64,000 nt of DNA from Paenarthrobacter aurescens TC1. GTDB taxonomy: Bacteria > Actinomycetota > Actinomycetes > Actinomycetales > Micrococcaceae. Positions 17,001 through 25,893 of this stretch are shown one piece after another. The notes under the pieces were generated by a model that searched no databases, had not been told where the DNA came from, and saw only the letters and a program-made list of their open reading frames with translations. The DNA is taken from NCBI GenBank assembly GCA_000014925.1, contig CP000474.1, forward strand, positions 1,488,001 to 1,552,000, written 5' to 3'. The position numbers and the translations under genes are program-made. Every line of letters starts with the position of its first letter. Positions within the stretch are counted from its first letter, which is position 1.

Positions 17001-19631
17001 CTAGTTTTCTGCGCCGACGGTTTCGCTGCGGACCGGGATAGTGGAAGCGATGAGCACGCCGCCCTTTTCCTCGTTGGTGGCCGGACGGATCTGGCCGCGC
17101 TCCGGAACGAAGGAGATGGACTCGTCCTTCTGGTTGGGGGCGTTGACGAAGGAACGGAAACGGCGGAGGCGCTCCGGGTCCTTCAGGGTCTCGGCCCACT
17201 CGTCCTCGTAGGTATCGATGTGCTTGGCCATGGCGGCTTCAAGCTCTTCGGCGATGCCCAAGGAGTCGTTGACCACTACTTCTTCCACGTGCTTGATGCC
17301 GCCGTCGAGCTCTTCCTGCCAGCGCGCGGTGCGCTGGAGGCGGTCAGCGGTGCGGATGTAGTACATGAGGTAGCGGTCGATGTACTTCAGCAGGGTTTCG
17401 TCGTCCAGGTCCTTTGCGAGCAGTTGGGCGTGCGCCGGGGTGGCACCGCCGTTACCGCCGACGTAAAGGTTCCAACCATCAGCCGTGGCAATCACGCCGA
17501 CGTCCTTACCGCGGGCTTCGGCACACTCGCGGGCGCAACCGGAAACACCCATCTTCAGCTTGTGCGGGCTGCGGAGGCCGCGGTAACGCAGCTCCAAGGC
17601 GATGGCCATGGCCACCGAATCCTGCACACCAAATCGGCACCAAGTAGAACCAACGCAGGATTTCACCGTGCGAAGGCTCTTACCGTAAGCCTGCCCGGAC
17701 TCGAAGCCGGCGTCCACCAGTTCCTTCCAAATGTCCGGCAGCTGCTCAAGCCGGGCACCGAACATGTCGATACGCTGGCCGCCGGTGATCTTGGTGTAGA
17801 GGTTGTACTTCTCAGCGACGGCTGCGATGACGCCCAGGCCCTTCGGCGTGATCTCACCACCGGCGATGCGGGGGACCACCGAGTAGGTGCCGTCCTTCTG
17901 CATGTTCGCCAAAGCACGGTCGTTAGTGTCCTGCAGGGAGCCGCGGCCGGCATCCAGCACATAAGCGGAGTGCTGGCTGGCCAGGATAGAGGCGATGGTG
18001 GGCTTGCAGATATCGCAACCCGCGCCCGTGCCGTACTTGGCCATAATGTCCTCGAAGGACGTGAGCTCCAGGACGCGGATGGCGTCGAAGAGTTCCTGGC
18101 GGGAGAGGCTGATGTGCTCGCACAGTGCCTTGGAAACCTCAATGCCGGACTTCTTCAGTTCGCCTTCAAGGAGCTTTTTGAGCATGGGAACGCACGAACC
18201 ACACTGGGTGCCGGCCCGGGTGCAGCCCTTCAGCTCGCCGAGTTCCTGCACGGGGGAGTTGCCCTCGCAGGCACCGCAGCCGTTGATGGTGTCGCGAATG
18301 GTTCCGGCGGCCACGTTGTTGCAGGAGCACAGGATGGCATCGTCCGGAAGCTCGGTCTCCGGAGCCTCACCACCACCGGCAGCGCTCAGGTATGCGCCGG
18401 GCTCGGCGGACAGCTCGCGGCCCAGGAGCGGGCGGAGGCTCATGTACGGGGACGCGTCGCCCACGAAGATGCCGCCCAGGAGCGTCTTCGCATCATCGGT
18501 GGTGACAATCTTCTGGTAAACGCCACGAGCGGGGTCGGCGTACACGATTTCCAGGGAGTGCTCGGTCCGGGCAAACGCGTCGCCGAAGCTGGCCACGTCA
18601 ACGCCGGACAACTTGAGCTTGGTGGCCGTATCAAAGCCGGGGAATGTTGCTTCGCCGCCGTGCAGGCGGTCGGCCACGATCTCAGCCATGGTGTTGGCAG
18701 GAGCCACGAGACCCAGGCACATGCCCTCGAAGTTGGCCACTTCACCGATGGCCCAAATGCCGTCCACTTCGGTGGCACAGAAATCATTGATGACAACGCC
18801 GCCTCGCTGGCCAAGGCTGAAGAGCTGCTCTTCGCCGTCCGCCGCACGGAAGAGGTCGTCGCGGGGCTTGACGCCGATAGCCACGATCACGAGGTCCGCG
18901 TCAATGGTGCGGCCGTCGGCCATCAAAACACCGGTGACGTTGCCGTCGTCGTCCGTTACTACCTCGGAGGGGAACACGCCTCCGTGCACTTCGAAGCCCT
19001 TGGCTTCAATCAGGCGGCCGAGGGCCTGGCCCGCGCCCTCATCCAGTTGGGTGTTCATCAGCCACGGTGCGCCGTTGATGACGATCGGTGTGGCGCCCAA
19101 CTGCTCGGTACCGGCAGCGGACTCAAGTCCGAGCAAACCGCCACCAATGGTGACCGCGTTGACCTTGCGGCCGAGCTTTTCGCGCAGCTCGGCGATGGCC
19201 TTGTTAATGGCCCAGACGTCCTCGAGCGTGCGGTAAACGTGGGTGTGTTCGGAACCCGGGATGGGGAGTCGGGCCGCGTCGGAACCGGAAGCCACCACCA
19301 GGTGGTCGTATTCGTACTTGTTGCCGGCGGCGGTGAGGACGCTCTTGGCAACGGAGTCGATCTTCACGGCCCGCTCGCCGGTGACCAAAGTCAGGGCTTC
19401 GTGGTCCCACATGGACGCATCGCCCAAGGTGAGGTCCACGTCGGTTTCCGTGAGGGCCTTGCTCAGCGCAACGCGGTCGTAGGGGAGGTGGGCCTCTTCG
19501 GTGAGCACCGTAACCTGCCAACCTTCAAGTCCGCGATTGACCATGGCATCGGCGAAACGGTGGGCAGCGGGGCCGCCGCCGACGACGACGATGCGGCGCG
19601 GGTTCTCTGTACTTGAAGTGTGTCCGGTCAC
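17001..19631 (-). CDS. nirB: Assimilatory nitrite reductase [NAD(P)H], large subunit
   Basis: An 876-residue enzyme that reduces nitrite to ammonium with NAD(P)H in the cytoplasm. An FAD-binding motif opens the protein (RIVVVGGGPAAHRFADAM) and an NAD(P) motif follows (VTIGGGLLGLESA). A BFD-type [2Fe-2S] domain at about residues 430-480 has CSCNN and CTRAGTQCGSC. The siroheme/[4Fe-4S] domain has CVGSTWCRFGVQDS near 655 and GVSGCARECAEARG near 697, the four cysteines expected for the cluster. The length is normal for NirB. It heads the nirB-cobA-hemD operon and is divergent from nirD, with a GlnR-like operator in between. Confidence 0.97.
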   Translation of the reverse strand: MTGHTSSTENPRRIVVVGGGPAAHRFADAMVNRGLEGWQVTVLTEEAHLPYDRVALSKALTETDVDLTLGDASMWDHEALTLVTGERAVKIDSVAKSVLTAAGNKYEYDHLVVASGSDAARLPIPGSEHTHVYRTLEDVWAINKAIAELREKLGRKVNAVTIGGGLLGLESAAGTEQLGATPIVINGAPWLMNTQLDEGAGQALGRLIEAKGFEVHGGVFPSEVVTDDDGNVTGVLMADGRTIDADLVIVAIGVKPRDDLFRAADGEEQLFSLGQRGGVVINDFCATEVDGIWAIGEVANFEGMCLGLVAPANTMAEIVADRLHGGEATFPGFDTATKLKLSGVDVASFGDAFARTEHSLEIVYADPARGVYQKIVTTDDAKTLLGGIFVGDASPYMSLRPLLGRELSAEPGAYLSAAGGGEAPETELPDDAILCSCNNVAAGTIRDTINGCGACEGNSPVQELGELKGCTRAGTQCGSCVPMLKKLLEGELKKSGIEVSKALCEHISLSRQELFDAIRVLELTSFEDIMAKYGTGAGCDICKPTIASILASQHSAYVLDAGRGSLQDTNDRALANMQKDGTYSVVPRIAGGEITPKGLGVIAAVAEKYNLYTKITGGQRIDMFGARLEQLPDIWKELVDAGFESGQAYGKSLRTVKSCVGSTWCRFGVQDSVAMAIALELRYRGLRSPHKLKMGVSGCARECAEARGKDVGVIATADGWNLYVGGNGGATPAHAQLLAKDLDDETLLKYIDRYLMYYIRTADRLQRTARWQEELDGGIKHVEEVVVNDSLGIAEELEAAMAKHIDTYEDEWAETLKDPERLRRFRSFVNAPNQKDESISFVPERGQIRPATNEEKGGVLIASTIPVRSETVGAEN

Positions 19632-19698
19632 TGGTGGGCCTTTCGCAGATGTTGCAGACGGATCTCCGCAACTTGTGCTTCCAGCCTAGGGACGGGCA

Positions 19699-19736
19699 GT
19701 TTCGCTTCAGTTTCCCTTATGTTTCGTGATCTTAAC
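19699..19736. promoter_or_regulatory. Putative GlnR operator between nirB and nirD
   Basis: Three direct copies of GTTTC start at 19699, 19710 and 19721, exactly 11 bases apart, and TTAAC follows at 19732 with the same spacing. On the minus strand this reads GTTAA, then three GAAAC boxes, each separated by 6 bases. The known actinobacterial GlnR site alternates GTnAC and GAAAC half-sites with 6-base spacers. The site lies about 70-105 bases upstream of the nirB start and about 180-210 upstream of nirD, so it could serve both. GlnR binding is inferred. Confidence 0.6.
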
Positions 19737-19912
19737 TTCTGCATCACGAACGCATTTCGCGAGGTGTTAGGTCTCTTTTACGCATTGGACACAAACCCGG
19801 ACAACCGATGAAACACCCGGGTCCTAGCTTGGAGTAGTGGCCGCAAGTGTGGCCCGGTCCGGGGGAGTGACGGTGGAAATGCCAGCACCCGGACACAGTG
19901 AGAGGGGCTGAA

Positions 19913-20275
19913 ATGACCGTAATTCTTGACAGGGCCGAGGACCTGACCACCACCGCCACATGGCACCGTGTTTGCCCGGTGGATGAACTCGAACTGGCTT
20001 GGGGCGAGGCTGCGCTGATCGCCGGCCGTCAGGTTGCGCTGTTCCGCACAGCGCCCACCGAGGTCTTCGCTGTGGCACAGCAGGACCCGGCGACTCTCGC
20101 CAACGTCATGGCCCGCGGAATCATTGGATCCCGCGGAAGCCGTCCGACCATCGCGTCGCCGCTGCACAAAGAGGTCTACGACCTCGAAACCGGCGAATGC
20201 TTCACCAACCAGGAACTCAAGCTCGCGGCCTTTGCCACCCGTTTGGTGGATGGCTTCATCGAAGTTGAACTCTAA
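19913..20275 (+). CDS. nirD: Nitrite reductase small subunit NirD
   Basis: A 120-residue Rieske-like fold protein, the partner subunit of NirB. Recognisable parts are WHRVCPVDELELAWGEAALI, QVALFRTAPTEVFAVAQQDP and a C-terminal block with SPLHKEVYDLETGECF. As in other NirD proteins, the cysteine/histidine ligands of true Rieske clusters are absent. The ATG at 19913 (after GAGGGGC) fits the family start better than the upstream in-frame codon at 19898. Unlike the common nirBD operon, it is transcribed away from nirB across a shared 281-base region. It converges on pmmB with only 5 bases between the stops. Confidence 0.92.
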   Translation: MTVILDRAEDLTTTATWHRVCPVDELELAWGEAALIAGRQVALFRTAPTEVFAVAQQDPATLANVMARGIIGSRGSRPTIASPLHKEVYDLETGECFTNQELKLAAFATRLVDGFIEVEL

Positions 20276-20280
20276 AAGTC

Positions 20281-22026
20281 CTACAAGCCCAACGCTTCGC
20301 GGACATCCCTGAGAACATCGTCCAGGGATGTTCGCGCTGCTTGGCGTGCAGCGGGAAGCTCCGCGGCCGACTCCACGGCTTGGATGACTTCCAGGTAGCA
20401 CTTGAGTTTTGGCTCCGTGCCACTGGGGCGGATGATGACGCGGCTCTGGTCCCGTGTCAGGTACAGCAGGCCGTCCGTGGGCGGCAGGTTTTCGCTTCCT
20501 TCCGCGAGATCAGCGGTAACCTCGACGGCGGAGCCCCCGAACGCTTCCGGCGGATTGACCCGCAGGCGGTTCATCATGGCGTCCAAAAGACCCAGATCCG
20601 CCACCCTGATACTGAGCTGGTCGCTCGCATGGAGCCCGTGCACCAGATACAAGTCATCCAGGGTGTCGAAGATCGTCTTGCCCTCAGTCTTGGCAGTTGC
20701 CGCGAGTTCCGCAATCAGCACTGCTGCTGAAATGCCGTCCTTGTCGCGCACCAGGTCCGGTGCCACGCAGTATCCCAGCGCCTCCTCGTACCCGTAGGTG
20801 AGATCGGGGACCCGCGAAATCCATTTGAAGCCTGTGAGTGTTTCCTCGTGGGCGTACCCTGCTGCGGCCGCGATGCGCGAGAGCAGCCGGGAGGACACGA
20901 TCGAGTTGGCGAAGACGCCGGTCTGCGGCTCGTCCCCGGCACCGGCAGCCATACGCGCCACGACGTGCGCACCCAGGAGCGCCCCCACTTCATCACCCCT
21001 GAGCATCCGCCAGGTTCCCGTGGCGGGATCCAACGCAGCAACCGCAGCCCGATCGGCGTCGGGATCGTTGGCCAAAACGATGTCCGCACCCGAGTCAGCG
21101 GCTGCCGCAAGGGCCAGGTCCAGTGCGCCGGGCTCCTCCGGGTTGGGGAAAGCGACGGTGGGGAAGTCCGGGTCCGGCTCGGCCTGTTCGGCCACGAGCG
21201 TGACGTCGGTGAAACCGGCGGCGTTCAACACGGAGACGGCCGTTTCGCCGCCGACCCCGTGCATGGGCGTCAGGACGATCTTGAGGTCGCGGGCCGGAAA
21301 GTGTTCCCGATCCACCAATCCCGCCATCGCGGCTTCATAGTCGGAGGCGATGGTTGTTGGCAGCACAGTCCATCCGCTGTCCGCGAGTTCAATCGAATCC
21401 AGCGCGCCTACGGCTTCGATCTTCGCGGCGATCTCGGCGTCGTACGGTGCCACGATCTGCGAACCGCGCCCGCTTTCGGACACGGCGTACCGCCCAAGGT
21501 AGACCTTGTAGCCGTTGTCCTGCGGCGGGTTGTGGCTCGCTGTGACCATCACGCCGCCGTCGCAATCCAGTGACCGGACCGCATAGGCGAGCAACGGCGT
21601 CGGAAGCGCTGCCGGCATGAGGAACGTCTCGATGCCGGCGGCTGTGAAGATCGCGGCCGTTTCTTCAGCGAAGATGTCCGAGTTGTAGCGGGCATCGTAA
21701 CCGACGACGGCGCGCGGCCGGGTTCCCGGCGCAGCTGCGGCCACCACTTCGGTGAGGAAGGCTGCCAAGCCTGCCGCTGCCCGGCGGACGACGACGCGGT
21801 TCATCCGGTTGGGGCCCGGGCCGAGCGCTGCGCGGAGACCGGCTGTGCCGAACTGAAGCGTGCCGTTGAAGCTGTCGCCCAGTTCCTGGACAGCTCCCGC
21901 GTCACCGCCGCTGGCGAGGTCGGCCAGCTCGACGAGAGCGGCCGACGTCGCCGGGTCCGGGTCTTGGGAGGCCCATTGGCGGGCGTCGGTGATCAGCTGT
22001 TCAAATGCGGCATCGCTGGATGTCAT
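20281..22026 (-). CDS. pmmB: Phosphoglucomutase/phosphomannomutase family protein
   Basis: A 581-residue alpha-D-phosphohexomutase. The phosphoserine loop is VMVTASHNPPQDNGYKVYLG, the metal loop is LANDPDADRAAVAALD, and the C-terminal phosphate-binding loop is VIIRPSGTEPKLKCYLEV. It interconverts hexose 1- and 6-phosphates; the sugar preference (glucose, mannose or ribose) cannot be decided. In mycobacteria the homologue lies next to deoD, with lpdA nearby, and the same set occurs here. Two fructan genes, however, separate pmmB from deoD. Confidence 0.92.
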   Translation of the reverse strand: MTSSDAAFEQLITDARQWASQDPDPATSAALVELADLASGGDAGAVQELGDSFNGTLQFGTAGLRAALGPGPNRMNRVVVRRAAAGLAAFLTEVVAAAAPGTRPRAVVGYDARYNSDIFAEETAAIFTAAGIETFLMPAALPTPLLAYAVRSLDCDGGVMVTASHNPPQDNGYKVYLGRYAVSESGRGSQIVAPYDAEIAAKIEAVGALDSIELADSGWTVLPTTIASDYEAAMAGLVDREHFPARDLKIVLTPMHGVGGETAVSVLNAAGFTDVTLVAEQAEPDPDFPTVAFPNPEEPGALDLALAAAADSGADIVLANDPDADRAAVAALDPATGTWRMLRGDEVGALLGAHVVARMAAGAGDEPQTGVFANSIVSSRLLSRIAAAAGYAHEETLTGFKWISRVPDLTYGYEEALGYCVAPDLVRDKDGISAAVLIAELAATAKTEGKTIFDTLDDLYLVHGLHASDQLSIRVADLGLLDAMMNRLRVNPPEAFGGSAVEVTADLAEGSENLPPTDGLLYLTRDQSRVIIRPSGTEPKLKCYLEVIQAVESAAELPAARQAARTSLDDVLRDVREALGL

Positions 22027-22074
22027 AGGGACAAAACTATCCTCAATGAGCGCTTCAGGGGCAACGAGGAGTGA

Positions 22075-22111
22075 GATCTCGCCTTTAAGAGTGGTTGTAA
22101 AGGGTGAGATC
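22075..22111 (-). terminator. Hairpin downstream of the GH32 gene
   Basis: GATCTCGCCTTTA (22075-22087) pairs with TAAAGGGTGAGATC (22098-22111) with one bulge and one mismatch. It lies just past the GH32 stop and before pmmB, so it probably separates the two transcripts. Confidence 0.5.
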
Positions 22112-22127
22112 CCGCCCCTCGGCGGGT

Positions 22128-23741
22128 CTAGAGAGTTCGGGACGTGACCGTGAAGTCCGTGTCGCCCTCCATGCTGAAGACCGAGGCACCGGTGTTGTCC
22201 CAGTCCGGGAAGAAGGTGTCCGAAACAACTGCCCTTCCACCCGCAGCGAAGACTTCCACCGAGGACGAGTCCAGGAGGATCGTGAGATGGACCTTGCTGC
22301 TGGGGGAGGGCAAGGCCACTTGGTGAAATGGGCTGAATTTCTCGGAGAAGTTGCTGGTTCCGGCCTTGGAACGGTCCACCCTGACAGTGCGTGCTTCCTT
22401 GTTATAGGAGATGCGCAGCCCGGAGTCGGAGCCGGATGATTGGCGGAGGAGAACGCCCGCCTCGCGAGCGGAGGTCAGGTCCATCTCCAGCTCGATCAGT
22501 TGCGTACGGCCCTTGAAGTCCTGGCCAAGGTCCTTCGGTGAAGAGCCGACGGTGAGGTTTTTGCTCTTCACTTCACCGGAGTGTTCCATCGCTTCCCGCG
22601 CAGCGCCGGCAATGGCGGATCGCAACTCAAACCTCTTCTCGCCCCGAACCAAGGTGAGTTCGCGGGGAATTGCCATGGAGCCGCGCCATGGCGTGGTGGG
22701 CACATCCTGGGCGTAGTCCCAATTGCCCATCCACCCCAAAAGAACGGGTTTGTCCCCGGGCGCGCCCGAGATGGAGTTCGCGGCGTAGTAGTCGGCGCCG
22801 TGGTCCAGCCACTGGGATTCGTCGAGCGGCGCGTCGGGAGCGGCCGCATCTTCGGCCGTAAAGCGCGTCCCGTCGAATTCGCCCACGAAGTACTGCATGC
22901 CCGAACCGCCCGCAATGCCGCCGGGGTTGATGCTCAGGAGCATCACCCACTTCTTCGCGGTGGAGTCCTCCACGTTCATCTGGATGAGTTCAGGTACTTC
23001 CCAGAGCCCGCCTTGGGCACCGACGCCGGAGAAATCGCTCAGGTATTCCCAGCGGAGGAGGTCCGTGGACTTGAACATCTTGACCACCTGGGCGTCGGCC
23101 ACCACAGTGGTCATCACCCAGTAGCGACCGGGCTCGTACCACGTGACTTTGGGGTCGCGGAAGTTGTTGTTGGTGGGTGCGAGGTTCAGAACAGGGTTTC
23201 CTTGGTACTTCTGCCACGTGGTTCCGTTATCCAAGCTGAAGGCCACCGACTGTGCCTGCGCGCCTTGCGGGAGCGCGCCGTTCTTACCGTACGCGCTGGT
23301 GTAGAGAGCCACCATGGGTGGGTTTTTGGCTGAGCCGAGACCGGAAGCATTGTTCTTATCCATCACGATGCAGCCGGAGAAGATTTCTTCTTCGGGGCTC
23401 GCCTCCATGGCCACGGGCTGCTGTTCCCAGTGGATCAGATCCTTGCTGGTGGAGTGCCCCCAGGACATGTTGCCCCACGAGTTTCCACGCGGGTTGTATT
23501 GATAAAACGCGTGGTAGGTCCCGTCGTGATAGACGAGCCCGTTCGGGTCGTTGAGCCAGTTCTTCTCAGCCGTCAGGTGGGCTACGGGCCGCCAAGGGTC
23601 CGAAGCGGTGGGTGCCGGACCCGAGGGTGTTGGTACCGGCGTCGGGCTTGCTGTGCAGGACGCGGCAGAAAAGGCGACCACGACGGCGGCACTTGCGGCC
23701 AGCATGTGGCGGCGGGACAGGTGGGGGTTGGGGTAAGTCAT
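22128..23741 (-). CDS. Secreted GH32 fructan hydrolase (levanase/exo-inulinase-like)
   Basis: A 537-residue protein counted from the ATG at 23741. A twin-arginine-type signal (HLSRRHMLAASAAVVVAFSA) runs into Cys29, a possible lipobox, followed by a Pro/Thr/Ser linker. The GH32 five-blade propeller carries the nucleophile D65 in NWLNDPNG, the transition-state aspartate in NNFRDPKV and the acid/base glutamate in GLWEVPELIQ, where the family's EC motif reads EV. It should release fructose from levan or sucrose at the cell surface. It lies 94 bases behind the levansucrase gene on the same strand, so one pair makes and degrades levan. The C-terminal beta-sandwich is present, so the length is normal. 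Confidence 0.9.
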   Translation of the reverse strand: MTYPNPHLSRRHMLAASAAVVVAFSAASCTASPTPVPTPSGPAPTASDPWRPVAHLTAEKNWLNDPNGLVYHDGTYHAFYQYNPRGNSWGNMSWGHSTSKDLIHWEQQPVAMEASPEEEIFSGCIVMDKNNASGLGSAKNPPMVALYTSAYGKNGALPQGAQAQSVAFSLDNGTTWQKYQGNPVLNLAPTNNNFRDPKVTWYEPGRYWVMTTVVADAQVVKMFKSTDLLRWEYLSDFSGVGAQGGLWEVPELIQMNVEDSTAKKWVMLLSINPGGIAGGSGMQYFVGEFDGTRFTAEDAAAPDAPLDESQWLDHGADYYAANSISGAPGDKPVLLGWMGNWDYAQDVPTTPWRGSMAIPRELTLVRGEKRFELRSAIAGAAREAMEHSGEVKSKNLTVGSSPKDLGQDFKGRTQLIELEMDLTSAREAGVLLRQSSGSDSGLRISYNKEARTVRVDRSKAGTSNFSEKFSPFHQVALPSPSSKVHLTILLDSSSVEVFAAGGRAVVSDTFFPDWDNTGASVFSMEGDTDFTVTSRTL

Positions 23742-23835
23742 GGGGGAGAAATCCTGAAGGTTTGGGGGTGGCAGGGATGCCGGCTCTTCTGGAGCCAACA
23801 CCCCTGCCGCGGCCTCATGGCCAGGGTGTTACGGC

Positions 23836-25434
23836 CTACTTGTAGTGGCCTTCGCCGCCAACGCGGAGGTTGGTGGGCAGGTAGCCGAACGGGCCGAGGC
23901 CGTTCTGGCCGAAGCTGCGGTCAACCTGGGTCACGCCGGCCTTGAAGTTCATCTTCACGGTGGGTGACAGGGAACCGCCGCGGACGCCGTCCACGTTGTC
24001 GATGAAGGACTGGACGAGGCCGCCGGGCTGCACATAGTGCGAATAGGCCTGGAACTGGCGGCCGTTCTGCCGTGGATCCGGACCCTCCGGCGCGTTGGCC
24101 GGCATGTTCAGGTCCGTCGGGGAGCCCAAGGCCAATCCGCTGTTGTTGACCGGCTGGTAGTCCGAACGGACGCCGTTGCCTACAAAGCCGTACACGCCGT
24201 CGGGGCCGCGCATTCCATCTGCATACGTGAACTGGTGGCTGATGGTGAACAGGTAGTACTTGTTCTTGCCGTTCTCGTTCTGGATGTAGATCTGCGGACG
24301 CTCAGTTTGGTCGTTGACGCAGTTGGCGGACAGGATCGGCGGAAGGAAGCTCCACTTGGTGAGGTCCTTGTTGTCCGCCACTGCCAGGCCCACGTTGGCG
24401 GTCTGGTACCAAGCGCCGGTGCTGTTGACCTGGGCCACGGTTTCGGCGTTGGGGTCGCCCGGCTGGTAGCCGAGGTCTTCCTGCTTGCACTTGTAGGAGC
24501 CGCGGGTGCCGCCGGTGTTGCCCTCGAACACCATGAAGGTCTTGCCCGGATGTGCCGGGTCCGCGAAGGTGTACGGGTCACGGAACGCGAAGCCGGGGTT
24601 CTGGGCTTTGTTCTGGTACAGCTTTCCGTCCGGCTCCAGCAGTTTGGTGTGCTGGAAGCCGTCGAAGGTCACGCCGTTTTGGTTGGCATGGATGTTACCC
24701 AGTGCCTTGGCAATCACGGCATCCGGAGCGATACCGCCGCCGCCCGCATTTCGCTCAGCGACGTCGTAGAACGTGGTAGCGGTGTAGAAGACGTTGATCT
24801 TGTTGCCCTGCATGAGGCGCGTGGAACCGGACCACTCAGTGTTGCCGATGGACGTGTTGTCCAGGAACAAGTGTCCGCCGTAGTTCCATTTGTCCTTGGC
24901 AGGATCGGCGTTGGTCTTCCGGAAGAAGTAGCCGATCCGCGCGTTCCAGTGGCGCTGGTCGAAGCCGTATCCGGCGTGCCGGTCGGCAACCAGGGCGAAG
25001 ATGACGTCCCAGCCCTTGTAGCTGATCTGGTTTGCGTTCTCGTCCGTCAGGGACCAGAGGTCCCAGACCCAGACGTCGTCGTTCATGGCCGGGAAGTCCT
25101 TGGGGATTTCCGGCATGGTGACGTTGGGGCTCATGGAGTTCTGGCCGGGGGCAACGTTGGGGTTGCTCTGGGCCATGATCTGTTTGGCGTCAGCTCGCGT
25201 CCATTTGGACGTGAAGTCAGCCGCGGGATCGTATGCCTGCTGCGTGTGGGTGGTTGGCAGCGGGAAGCCGGGCGTGGGAGCCGGCATAGTGCTCGACGGC
25301 GGGTCTGCCGGGAGGTTGGCCTGCGCGGCTGGCGTCACCAGCAGGATGCTGCCGGCCACGCCTGCCGCCGCTGCGAGGGCTACGGCCTGTCGCAACCGGC
25401 GGCGCGGCCGTTGAGGGGTTGAGTGCGTGTTCAT
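23836..25434 (-). CDS. Levansucrase, glycoside hydrolase family 68
   Basis: A 532-residue secreted enzyme. An arginine-rich N-terminus and hydrophobic segment end in TPAAQA near residue 39, a standard Sec signal peptide. GH68 catalytic residues are visible: nucleophile D125 in VWVWDLWSL, D286 in FAFRDPYTF and acid/base E378 in DQTERPQIY. It transfers fructose from sucrose onto a growing beta-2,6 levan chain, releasing glucose. The downstream GH32 levanase-like gene is probably cotranscribed. The upstream 450-base region contains inverted repeats that resemble sugar-responsive operators. Confidence 0.95.
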   Translation of the reverse strand: MNTHSTPQRPRRRLRQAVALAAAAGVAGSILLVTPAAQANLPADPPSSTMPAPTPGFPLPTTHTQQAYDPAADFTSKWTRADAKQIMAQSNPNVAPGQNSMSPNVTMPEIPKDFPAMNDDVWVWDLWSLTDENANQISYKGWDVIFALVADRHAGYGFDQRHWNARIGYFFRKTNADPAKDKWNYGGHLFLDNTSIGNTEWSGSTRLMQGNKINVFYTATTFYDVAERNAGGGGIAPDAVIAKALGNIHANQNGVTFDGFQHTKLLEPDGKLYQNKAQNPGFAFRDPYTFADPAHPGKTFMVFEGNTGGTRGSYKCKQEDLGYQPGDPNAETVAQVNSTGAWYQTANVGLAVADNKDLTKWSFLPPILSANCVNDQTERPQIYIQNENGKNKYYLFTISHQFTYADGMRGPDGVYGFVGNGVRSDYQPVNNSGLALGSPTDLNMPANAPEGPDPRQNGRQFQAYSHYVQPGGLVQSFIDNVDGVRGGSLSPTVKMNFKAGVTQVDRSFGQNGLGPFGYLPTNLRVGGEGHYK

Positions 25435-25845
25435 GCTTGCTCTTCTCGCGGAGTGTTGGACTTCGTGGAGTGGGGCGCATGCCCTGATCCCCTGTTGGGG
25501 GTTCTCTACTCAGGCGTCCATCGATCCGCTGTAGGCGTCATCGAAGGACGCCATCGTTTCGAGGTGCGGGGAAGCTTTGTAGCTATCCGCCGCGGTGGCT
25601 CCGGCACGTCGACTTACCGGAACGCTCTCCACGCTAGACACGTGTTAGGTCCCAAATCAAAAGGGTGTTTCGCAAGCATTTGCGGTTACCCGCCGGTACT
25701 TGCGCAAGCGCTTACATTGCCAACGTGCGCGCGTGACATTTCTGTGCGATGCGGGTCAAATGTTGCGTCACCTACCGGATTCTTCCTGAGAATTTACTGT
25801 GCGTTTACTTCCGCTGTGGAATTGTTAGCGCACACCCTTAAACAG
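25435..25845. promoter_or_regulatory. Levansucrase promoter region with operator-like palindromes
   Basis: A long non-coding region upstream of the minus-strand levansucrase gene. It contains CGCAA/TTGCG arms separated by 4 bases at 25671-25684. The overlapping palindromes TTGCGCAA (25700-25707) and AAGCGCTT (25706-25713) follow. Both resemble the CG-centred operators of LacI-family sugar repressors. No regulator gene is adjacent, and no promoter hexamers can be assigned with confidence. Confidence 0.45.
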
Positions 25846-25880
25846 CAATGCGGGGCCACCCGTAAGGTGACCCCGCATTG
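25846..25880 (-). terminator. Strong hairpin terminator downstream of deoD
   Basis: CAATGCGGGGCCACC (25846-25860) pairs with GGTGACCCCGCATTG (25866-25880) over 15 positions with one mismatch and a 5-base loop. It starts 14 bases past the deoD stop. Confidence 0.8.
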
Positions 25881-25893
25881 TTGTAGGTAGCGG

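Noticed and set aside
14775..19616. A 1613-codon open frame on the plus strand
   Set aside because: It lies antisense to hemD, cobA and nirB, which have clear catalytic motifs. Its translation is a His/Gln/Gly-rich, domain-free sequence typical of the reverse strand of high-GC genes.
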